A DNA stretch of 64,000 nucleotides, from NCBI RefSeq assembly GCF_001423695.1, contig NZ_LMOZ01000003.1, forward strand, positions 663,018 to 727,017, written 5' to 3'. The notes below the pieces were generated by a model. The model did no database searches and had not been told where the DNA came from. It saw only the letters and a program-made list of their open reading frames with translations. Source of the DNA: Leifsonia sp. Leaf336 (GTDB taxonomy: Bacteria; Actinomycetota; Actinomycetes; Actinomycetales; Microbacteriaceae). Below are positions 17,652 to 23,936 of this stretch, piece after piece (position 1 is the first letter of the stretch; every line of letters begins with the position of its first letter). Both the position numbers and the translations under genes were made by a program.

Positions 17652-18950
17652 TCACTTGCCGCCGGTCTTGTCGGCGATCATCTTCGCGACGTCGTCGAGC
17701 GTGGCCTGCGTGGACTCCTTGCCCTGGTACAGCGCCAGCATCTTGTCGCTGATGTCGCTGGACAGGCCGGGCACGGAGGCCTCGGTGGTGTAATCCTCGA
17801 AGCCGATGTCGCGCATGTCGAGCATGGTCTGGGCGTGCGCCGGGTAGCCGTCGAGGACGACCGAGTCGGCGCCCTTGATCGACGGGACCGCGTTGCCGCC
17901 GCCCTTCAGGCGGAAGGTCTGGCCCTGGGCCGACAGGAAGTTCGTCCAGAAGGTGAACGCGGCGTCCTTGTTCTTCGTCTTGGCGTTGATGGCGAGGTAG
18001 CTCACCGCCACGCCGGTCGGCGCGGCCTTTCCGGAGGGCGTCGGCCACGGGGCGACGTCGTAGTTCTCCGGGTCGCCCGCTGCCTTGACGGTGCCGATCG
18101 TGTAGCGGCCCTGGACGAAGAAGCCGGCCTTGTGGGTGACGAACACGCTGTCGGCGCCCGCGCCCTCCGGGAGGGTGTCGGCGACGACGAAAGTGCCGTT
18201 CTGGAAGTTCTTCGCGAGGACGTCCATGGCCTTCACGCTCTTCGGGTCGGTGTTGGCGACGAACTTCCCCGAGTCGTCGAATGCCGTGCCGCCCTGCGAC
18301 GAGATCCAGCTGTAGTGGGTCGACCAGTAGTTCCAGAACATCGAGCCGGTCAGGCCCGCCTTGTGGAGCTTCTGGTTCATGTCGAGGAACGCCTCGGTGG
18401 TCCACTTGCCCTCGGCCGCGAGCTTCGCCGGGTCGTCGGTGACGCCGGCCTTCTTCAGGGCGGCCTTGTCGTACCAGAGGGCGTCGGGGTTGGAGTCGTT
18501 GGGCGCCGCGTAGATCTCGTCGCCCTTCTTGGTCGCGCCGAACAGGCCCTGCGCGAAGTCGGCCGGCTTGGTCTTGCTGGCGCTCGAGTTCATCAGGGAG
18601 GTCAGCGGCAGCAGCGCCTTGGAGTTGACGAACTGGCCGATCTTGTCGTCGCCGATGTAGAAGACGTCGGGCGCGGTGCCGGAGGCCAGCTGTGCGAGGA
18701 GCTTGGTGTGGTAATCGCCGTAGTCGGCGACCGGCTGGAGCACGACCTTGATGTCGGGGTGCTCCTTCATGAACTGGGTGTCGAATTCCTTGTACCGGGT
18801 GAGTTCCTCGGGGGTTCCCCAGGTGGACCAGACCACCGTCTTGGTTCCCGAGCCCGAGCCGGAGCCCGAGCAGGCGGCCAGTCCGAGTGCCAGTGCGGCG
18901 GCCGCCGTGATGGCCAGCGCCCTTCTCACCTTTGAGTCGACGCGAGACAT
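17652..18950 (-). CDS. Sugar ABC transporter substrate-binding lipoprotein
   Basis: The 432-residue extracellular binding protein (family 1 type) has a lipoprotein signal ending LALGLAACSG, with the lipidated Cys in LAAC followed by a Gly/Ser linker. The body begins TKTVVWSTWGTPEELTRYKEF, typical of CUT1 oligosaccharide binding proteins. It is first in the operon binding protein, permease, permease, glycosidase, and its promoter carries the second 17-bp operator. With a GH42 enzyme in the regulon, the ligand is likely a galactoside or mixed plant oligosaccharide, but this is inference. Confidence 0.92.
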   Translation of the reverse strand: MSRVDSKVRRALAITAAAALALGLAACSGSGSGSGTKTVVWSTWGTPEELTRYKEFDTQFMKEHPDIKVVLQPVADYGDYHTKLLAQLASGTAPDVFYIGDDKIGQFVNSKALLPLTSLMNSSASKTKPADFAQGLFGATKKGDEIYAAPNDSNPDALWYDKAALKKAGVTDDPAKLAAEGKWTTEAFLDMNQKLHKAGLTGSMFWNYWSTHYSWISSQGGTAFDDSGKFVANTDPKSVKAMDVLAKNFQNGTFVVADTLPEGAGADSVFVTHKAGFFVQGRYTIGTVKAAGDPENYDVAPWPTPSGKAAPTGVAVSYLAINAKTKNKDAAFTFWTNFLSAQGQTFRLKGGGNAVPSIKGADSVVLDGYPAHAQTMLDMRDIGFEDYTTEASVPGLSSDISDKMLALYQGKESTQATLDDVAKMIADKTGGK

Positions 18951-19015
18951 GAGTACCTCGTTCCTTGAGAGTCTCTGCTGTGTTGGGGGTGCGCCAGGAT
19001 GCAGCGCGGGTACGT

Positions 19016-19052
19016 CTGTATTCTGTATACAGTAGGCAGATGTCGAATGCAA
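19016..19052 (-). promoter_or_regulatory. ABC operon promoter with GntR operator, site 2
   Basis: Read on the minus strand, TTGCAT (19047-19052), a 17-nt spacer and TATACA (19024-19029) form a credible sigma-70 type promoter for the binding protein gene at 18950. The -10 lies inside CTGTATTCTGTATACAG (19016-19032), identical over 17 bases to the site before the beta-galactosidase. Confidence 0.7.
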
Positions 19053-19095
19053 GTGCCTCCTTGCATGCCTTCCGGCCGCGCGCGAGGATGCGAGC

Positions 19096-20124
19096 ATGCC
19101 TGACTTCCGCCGCGTCACCGACCTGGTGGACGCGCGCGGAGGCGCCTCCTGGCTGACCGTGCTGCGGGGCGGGGAGGTCCTCCTCGACCGCCGCACCGGG
19201 TGCGGGCCCGACGCTCTGTTCTACACGTTCTCGGTGAGCAAACCCTTCGTGGCCCTCGCCGTGCACCTGCTCGTCGAGCGCGGGATGCTCCGGCTCGACG
19301 ACCCGGTCGCGGCGCACTGGCCCGCCTACGCGCGCGGCGGCAAGGCCGACATCACCGTCCGGCACGTCCTCTCGCATCGCGCGGGCGTCCCGTACTCCAC
19401 GGGCACCCTCCTCGGCGACACCGTGCGGCTGACGGACCCGCTGCGGTCGGTCGTCGCAGCGGAGGATGCCCGGCCACGCTGGCCGGCGGGGGAGGTGGTC
19501 GGATACCACGTGCTCAGCTTCGGCTTCATCCTCGGCGAACTCGTGCGACGCGTCAGCGGGATGCCGGTGGAGCGGTTCATCGCCGAGAACCTCCTGCGGC
19601 CGGCGGGCCTGACCGAGACGACCCTCGGCCTGCCGGAGGCGCGGGCCTCCCGCGGGGTGCCGCTGCGCGCGCTCAGCGCTCCTGAGCGCGCCAGGACCCT
19701 TCTGTTCAACCGCCCGAGCACGCGTGCGGTCCCGGTGCCGGCGGCCGCGCTCAGCACCAACGGGCGGGAGCTCGCGGAGTTCTACCGGCTACTGCTCGCC
19801 GGCGGAGAGGGCGTGCTGCGGCCCGAGACGATCGCGACGGCGAGGGAGGTCTCCAGCGACGGCGAGCCCGACCGCATCATGGGCCATCCGGTGCGCTGGT
19901 CGTACGGCTTCCAGCTCGGCGGACCGATCGGCCTCGCCCGGCCCACCGGCTCCCGCGCCGACCCGCGGACGTTCGGCCACAACGGCAGCAGCATCTGCAA
20001 CGTCTGGGCCGATCCGGCGCGCGACCTCGTCGTGGCCTACCTGACGAACACCGCCGACGAGCGACGACGGGCGCTGCGCCACCTCAGCGACGTGAGCGAC
20101 GCGGTCCTGGTGGCGTGCGGCTGA
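19096..20124 (+). CDS. Serine hydrolase, beta-lactamase/EstB-like family
   Basis: The 342-residue protein belongs to the class C beta-lactamase-like serine hydrolases. The SxxK nucleophile is SVSK in YTFSVSKPFVALAVH, the second motif is around GYHVLSFGFILGEL (Tyr-His in place of Tyr-x-Asn), and the third is HNG in FGHNGSSICNVW. No signal peptide is visible, so it is more likely a cytosolic esterase or peptidase than a drug-inactivating enzyme. GAGGAT 6 nt before the ATG could serve as the -10 of a leaderless transcript. It is divergent from the sugar operon. Confidence 0.85.
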   Translation: MPDFRRVTDLVDARGGASWLTVLRGGEVLLDRRTGCGPDALFYTFSVSKPFVALAVHLLVERGMLRLDDPVAAHWPAYARGGKADITVRHVLSHRAGVPYSTGTLLGDTVRLTDPLRSVVAAEDARPRWPAGEVVGYHVLSFGFILGELVRRVSGMPVERFIAENLLRPAGLTETTLGLPEARASRGVPLRALSAPERARTLLFNRPSTRAVPVPAAALSTNGRELAEFYRLLLAGGEGVLRPETIATAREVSSDGEPDRIMGHPVRWSYGFQLGGPIGLARPTGSRADPRTFGHNGSSICNVWADPARDLVVAYLTNTADERRRALRHLSDVSDAVLVACG

Positions 20125-20143
20125 ACGGTCCAGACTTTCGGCA

Positions 20144-20168
20144 GGGGCCGCGGGAGGCCGGCGGCCCC
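20144..20168 (+). terminator. GC-rich hairpin after the serine hydrolase gene
   Basis: GGGGCCGC (20144-20151) pairs perfectly with GCGGCCCC (20161-20168) around a 9-nt loop, 19 nt after the stop at 20124. There is no U-tract, which is common for actinobacterial terminators. It could also lie in the leader of the next gene. Confidence 0.5.
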
Positions 20169-20183
20169 GGGACGGAGGGCGTC

Positions 20184-20585
20184 ATGAACGCCGGAACGAA
20201 GGACGACCCGTGGCAGCTGACCACGGCTCCCGGCACCTCGGAGTACACCATGTACCGCGACGACGCGGGCGACCCGCCCGCGCTGGTCTGCCAGGTGGGC
20301 TCCACCCGGCTGAGCTACCGCGCGAGCGCCGTCGACGATCTCGCGGCGTGGCTGCGGGAGCAGGGCGACTGGGTGCCGCTCGGCGCCGCGGACGAGAACA
20401 AGCCCGCTGCGGAGGGGACGATCGAGGCGTGGGGTCGCGATCCGGGCAACCCGGTGGGTGGCTGGTACGGCCTCCGCAAGGGCTACCGCGGCCGGTTCGG
20501 GATGTACCTGCCCCCGCTGCTGGAGGCGCTCGGACTCATCGAGCTCACGCACGACGCGCGCAACAACAAGGCGCGGGCGAGGTAG
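20184..20585 (+). CDS. Conserved actinobacterial protein, DUF6855-like
   Basis: The 133-residue product from ATG 20184 begins MNAGTKDDPWQLTTAPGTSEYTMY and includes LRKGYRGRFGMYLPPLLEALGL. I recall this pattern as a conserved family of unknown function (DUF6855 in my memory, not verified). An upstream ATG at 20115 would start inside the terminator-like hairpin region and adds low-complexity sequence, so it is not preferred. GGACGGAGGGC before the ATG is a reasonable ribosome site. It has no signal peptide or membrane segment. Confidence 0.7.
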   Translation: MNAGTKDDPWQLTTAPGTSEYTMYRDDAGDPPALVCQVGSTRLSYRASAVDDLAAWLREQGDWVPLGAADENKPAAEGTIEAWGRDPGNPVGGWYGLRKGYRGRFGMYLPPLLEALGLIELTHDARNNKARAR

Positions 20586-20665
20586 TAGAGCATCGGGCCG
20601 TTTTCACCCGGCGGGACGGCGGTTTCACCCTGTCCGGGCAGAGGTTGCATCGTTATGCTGCATTC

Positions 20666-20881
20666 ATGCCAAGGACTACGCATGCCAGCGCTCCCGCTGC
20701 GGAGACTCACCAGAGTCGTGCAGAGCGTCTCGTCTCGGCAATTAATGCCATGCCAATCGAGGACATTCGGCAGCGCATCGACGACGCTCGGCACATGTCG
20801 GGTCTGGAGATCGAAGAGCGGCAGCGTTCCGAGCGGCGTGATCGCGCCGAACGAGCTGCGGCGGCGCTTCGCGCGCAGTGA
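20666..20881 (+). CDS. Small hydrophilic protein, possible first gene of a two-gene cassette
   Basis: The 71-residue product is charged and mostly helical (RAERLVSAINAMPIEDIRQRIDDARHM and an Arg/Glu-rich end). TATGCT at 20654-20659 lies 6 nt before the ATG, so the transcript is probably leaderless and this start is favoured over the longer frame beginning at 20210. The gene ends immediately before the next frame. It is antitoxin-sized, but no DNA-binding motif is clear and no function is assigned. Confidence 0.55.
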   Translation: MPRTTHASAPAAETHQSRAERLVSAINAMPIEDIRQRIDDARHMSGLEIEERQRSERRDRAERAAAALRAQ

Positions 20882-21604
20882 TTGGTGTACTCGCCTCACC
20901 TGAGGGTAACCACGCGGTGCCTTCGAGACGATCTGAGCCTCGCCGATGAGGATTCCGGCCGCGACGCGCGTTCCATAAAGCCGCGCCATGATGTGCTGAG
21001 AGCGTTCGTCAACAAGCGTGAGGGAGCTCCTGCAGAGGGCGAGCCGATCCGGGGGCTTGAGCCCCACGGCGTCTATCTCAGCCTCCACCACAACCGATGG
21101 CGCGCTGTTACACGTTGGGATGCCGACAACGATGTTTGCTGGCTGCTCGCGTTCAGCCCAACTCATGCGAGCGGCGAACTTCGAGACGCATACCGCTATT
21201 TTGAGTCGCTGTATCGGCGCGGCGAGTTGCTCCCGACGCCGAGCGACTACGAATTGCTTGAAGAGATCACCCCAGCAAACTTCGTTGACGGCATCACGTC
21301 GCTAGGTGCCGATCTCTATCGTTCGGCTCGGGCACACCCTGGAACCGTATTCGGAGAGACCTACGCAGGCGGATCCGCTGACGTGGTTATCGACATGGTC
21401 ATCTTGGAAGACGGATCGCTCGAGGAAGGGTGGATATCAGTCGGATTCCCGTTCGACACTCCGTTGAATCAGTACACCGCTTTGGACGTGATCGCGCGGA
21501 TCCTCCCGCCTGACATCATGGTGCGCGGCCTGGAACTGGCGAGCACTTTCGGGGGCGCCCGCTTCGGCATGACCAGTTGGTCTTCACGTGGGATGTGGCT
21601 CTGA
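20882..21604 (+). CDS. Unrecognised protein, possible partner of the small upstream gene
   Basis: The frame is open from TTG at 20882, directly after the previous TGA, to 21604 (240 residues). GTG codons at 20885 and 20993 are other possible starts. The segment RWRAVTRWDADNDVCWLLAF, followed by YRRGELLPTPSDYE, loosely recalls RelE/HigB-like proteins that occur beside short partner genes in actinobacteria; this is memory, not a match. Base composition looks clearly less GC-rich than the neighbours, suggesting transfer. A toxin-antitoxin-like role is speculation. Confidence 0.5.
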   Translation: MVYSPHLRVTTRCLRDDLSLADEDSGRDARSIKPRHDVLRAFVNKREGAPAEGEPIRGLEPHGVYLSLHHNRWRAVTRWDADNDVCWLLAFSPTHASGELRDAYRYFESLYRRGELLPTPSDYELLEEITPANFVDGITSLGADLYRSARAHPGTVFGETYAGGSADVVIDMVILEDGSLEEGWISVGFPFDTPLNQYTALDVIARILPPDIMVRGLELASTFGGARFGMTSWSSRGMWL

Positions 21605-21649
21605 TCTGAGGGTGGTGATTCGGCGGCTCGGGCGAGGTAGTTTATCTAT

Positions 21650-22225
21650 GTGAACGATCTCGATCTGAACCCGTCGACCACCGCGCTCCTGCTCATGGAC
21701 CTCCAGCCCGGCATCCTGGAGCGCCTGCCCGACTCCGACGCCTTCCTCGCCGGGCTCACCCGCGCCAAGGAGGCCGCGCGCGCAGCCGGTTTCACTATCG
21801 GCTACGTGCGCGTCGCGGTCACCGCGGAGGAGGTCGCGGGCATCCCGGCGACCTCCCGCTTCGCAGGCGCCGCCGAGCGCTTGGACGCGAACGCCGCGCA
21901 CACGCAGATCGATCCTCGGATCGCTCCCGCCGACGACGAGATCGTGGTGCGCAAGAAGCGCGTCGGCGCATTCAGCACGACCGACCTCCACGAGCAGCTC
22001 GCCGCCCGAGGAGTCGACACGCTCGTGCTGACGGGCGTCGCGACGAGCGGGGTCGTGCTGTCGACGGTGCGCGACGCCTCCGATGGCGACTACCGGCTGG
22101 TCGTGCTCGAGGACGGCTGCTGGGACTCCGACCCGGAGGTCCACCGGGTGCTCACCGAGAAGGTGTTCGCCCGTGGCGGCGTCACCGTCACCAGCATCGA
22201 CGCCTTCATCGACGCGCTCGCGTAA
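21650..22225 (+). CDS. Isochorismatase-family hydrolase lacking the usual Cys
   Basis: The 191-residue protein has the cysteine hydrolase fold: LLLMDLQPG with the catalytic Asp near residue 15 and VVRKKRVGAF with the Lys. The loop that normally carries the nucleophile (xxCVxxT) reads TGVATSGVVLST, with no Cys, so nicotinamidase-like amide cleavage is unlikely. True isochorismatases also lack this Cys, but the substrate here is unknown. The GTG start lies 6 nt after TAGTTT (21638-21643), so the mRNA is probably leaderless. The last 136 nt overlap the convergent NUDIX frame. Confidence 0.82.
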   Translation: MNDLDLNPSTTALLLMDLQPGILERLPDSDAFLAGLTRAKEAARAAGFTIGYVRVAVTAEEVAGIPATSRFAGAAERLDANAAHTQIDPRIAPADDEIVVRKKRVGAFSTTDLHEQLAARGVDTLVLTGVATSGVVLSTVRDASDGDYRLVVLEDGCWDSDPEVHRVLTEKVFARGGVTVTSIDAFIDALA

Positions 22226-22698
22226 CGGGCGACCTCGGCGAGGCCGGGCGCGAGGTCGGCCGGCCCCTCCGGCGTGCCGAGCACGTCGACCGGCACCCAG
22301 TGCAGCTCCTGCGACTCGTCGTCGCCGGGTCGTCCCGCCGGATCCGCTGTCGTCACGAAGCCGTACAGCAGGTCGGTATGGAAGTGGTCGTCGCCGATCG
22401 GGTGCACGTCCACGCACAGCGGCTGGGGGAGGACCGCGATGCCGGGGGCGTGATCGATGCGGTGCGTCGGCTGCAGGAGGAGCAGCTGACCCAGGTCGTA
22501 GCCGGACTCCTCGCGCAGCTCGTGCGCGACGGCTGCCCACGGGTCCTCGGTGCGCTCGACGTGGCCTCCCGGCTGCATCAGGAGACCGAGTTTGCGGTGC
22601 CGGTGCACCAGGAGGTGCAGGCGCCCGTCGATCTCCCGGAGGATCAGGGCGCTCGCGGTGAGGTCGTACTCGCCCGGCCCGGTGTTGAGGTGCGGCAT
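22090..22698 (-). CDS. NUDIX hydrolase with a C-terminal tail overlapping the isochorismatase gene
   Basis: The Nudix box is GGHVERTEDPWAAVAHELREE, matching GX5EX7REUXEEXGU except that the Arg before the first helix Glu is His. The first 155 residues cover a normal NUDIX domain ending near LAPGLAEVARYA. After that the frame continues for about 45 residues antisense to the isochorismatase gene, with Ser/Thr-rich composition (TRWTSGSESQQPSSSTTSR), which looks like loss of an earlier stop. The substrate is unknown; nucleoside diphosphate derivatives are typical. Confidence 0.8.
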   Translation of the reverse strand: MPHLNTGPGEYDLTASALILREIDGRLHLLVHRHRKLGLLMQPGGHVERTEDPWAAVAHELREESGYDLGQLLLLQPTHRIDHAPGIAVLPQPLCVDVHPIGDDHFHTDLLYGFVTTADPAGRPGDDESQELHWVPVDVLGTPEGPADLAPGLAEVARYASASMKASMLVTVTPPRANTFSVSTRWTSGSESQQPSSSTTSR

Positions 22699-22724
22699 CC
22701 AAGCAGTCTGGCACTATGGGGCGT

Positions 22725-23354
22725 ATGGCGGTGATACGCACGCAGCGGGGGTTCGACCGGTTGGTCAACTTCTCCGACGCCGTGGTCGCGATCGCGATCA
22801 CGCTGCTGATCCTCCCGCTGGTGGACGCGAGCCCGGAGGTCGTCAAAGAGGGCATCGGCCCCTACTTCAACGACAACTTCTGGCAGCTGCTCGCCTTCGC
22901 CATCTCCTTCGTCGTCATCGCACGGCTCTGGATGGTGCACCACGAGGTGTTCGACTGGATCGACGGCTACACCAACGGTCTTCTGTGGCTCAACATCCTC
23001 TGGCTGGCGGCGATCGTATTCATGCCGTTCACCGCCAATGTGCTCTCGGACAGCCCGAACGGTCAGCCGGACGTCTATGCGCTCTACGTCGGCAACCTCC
23101 TGCTGGCGACGCTGACGATGCAGGTCATGGAGCTGGTCATCGTCCGCACGCCCGGGCTGCTACTGCCGGAGGCCGCCGGCCAGGCCGATCTGCTGCGCGG
23201 CTGGACGTTCGTGATCTTGATGGCGGTGGCGCTGGCGCTCGCCGTGCTCTTCCCGCACGTCGGGATGTTCTGGCTGCTGATCCTGTTCCTCTCGAAGCCG
23301 CTTCACATCCTCCTGACCAGGCTCTTCCGCTCGAAGGCGAGCGCGGGCGCCTGA
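22725..23354 (+). CDS. TMEM175-family potassium channel-like membrane protein
   Basis: The 209-residue protein has six predicted membrane helices; the first contains RLVNFSDAVVAIAITLLILPL, the FSDxVxAIAxTLL signature of bacterial TMEM175 channels. These form tetrameric K+-conducting channels without the TVGYG filter. ATG 22725 is chosen over ATG 22716 because CACTAT (22712-22717) lies 7 nt before it, fitting a leaderless transcript. It is divergent from the NUDIX gene. Confidence 0.88.
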   Translation: MAVIRTQRGFDRLVNFSDAVVAIAITLLILPLVDASPEVVKEGIGPYFNDNFWQLLAFAISFVVIARLWMVHHEVFDWIDGYTNGLLWLNILWLAAIVFMPFTANVLSDSPNGQPDVYALYVGNLLLATLTMQVMELVIVRTPGLLLPEAAGQADLLRGWTFVILMAVALALAVLFPHVGMFWLLILFLSKPLHILLTRLFRSKASAGA

Positions 23355-23415
23355 GTGCGCGGGCCGCTCGCCGACGGGCCTTCCCAGAGCGGGGGTCGAG
23401 GGCTATCGTCGCGGC

Positions 23416-23604
23416 ATGCGACCCAAGACATTCTTCGTGTTCCTGATCATCGTCACCGCCTACATCTTGGGCGCGCGGGCGGGGCGGGAGCGTTACGACC
23501 AGATCGTCGACGCGATGACGGCGTTCTGGAACAGCCCGGACGTGAAGAAGGCGCGCAAGAGCGCCAAGAAGCAGGCCGTGAAGGCCCGCAACAAGTACAG
23601 CTGA
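23416..23604 (+). CDS. Small membrane-anchored protein (YtxH-like)
   Basis: This 62-residue protein has one N-terminal membrane helix (FFVFLIIVTAYILGARAGRERY) and a Lys/Arg-rich cytosolic tail ending KKQAVKARNKYS. The G(A/S)RAGR motif right after the helix also appears in the product of 46533-46802, so the two are probably related. TATCGT (23404-23409) sits 6 nt before the ATG. Function is unknown. Confidence 0.7.
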   Translation: MRPKTFFVFLIIVTAYILGARAGRERYDQIVDAMTAFWNSPDVKKARKSAKKQAVKARNKYS

Positions 23605-23617
23605 TCGCGGCGGTCGC

Positions 23618-23836
23618 TCAGGGCTCCCGGTAGTCGCCGTCGGTGTACTCGCCTTCGGGGGCGTCGGCGGGTTCGTCCGCGTCGGTGTACGTTCCCTCGA
23701 CGTCGGGATCCGGGCCCGGGTCGCCCTCGGTCTCGGTGTACTGCCCGTGGACCGTGCGCTCGTGGGGTCCTTCGTCGTCGGATTCGGTGTAGCTGCCCTC
23801 GAGGTTCTCGCGGGCGTCGCCTTCTGGGGTGCTCAT
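23618..23836 (-). CDS. Small acidic protein with four G-x-Y-T repeats
   Basis: The 72-residue protein is strongly acidic and consists almost wholly of four imperfect repeats of 16-18 residues, each with a GSYTES, GQYTET, GTYTDA or GEYTDG core. It lacks a signal peptide and hydrophobic core and is probably disordered. The Tyr-Thr-Glu/Asp cores could be modification or docking sites, but this is inference. I do not recognise a named family. It converges with the gene at 23416 and shares its upstream region with 23937. Confidence 0.65.
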   Translation of the reverse strand: MSTPEGDARENLEGSYTESDDEGPHERTVHGQYTETEGDPGPDPDVEGTYTDADEPADAPEGEYTDGDYREP

Positions 23837-23936
23837 AGCGTGAGCGTACGCTGTCCGGGCCCACTCGACCAGAGGCCTGTACAGCCGGCGGAGACCGGCG
23901 TAGCCAGCCCCCCGCGGCCCCCGCTATCGTTCGGTC

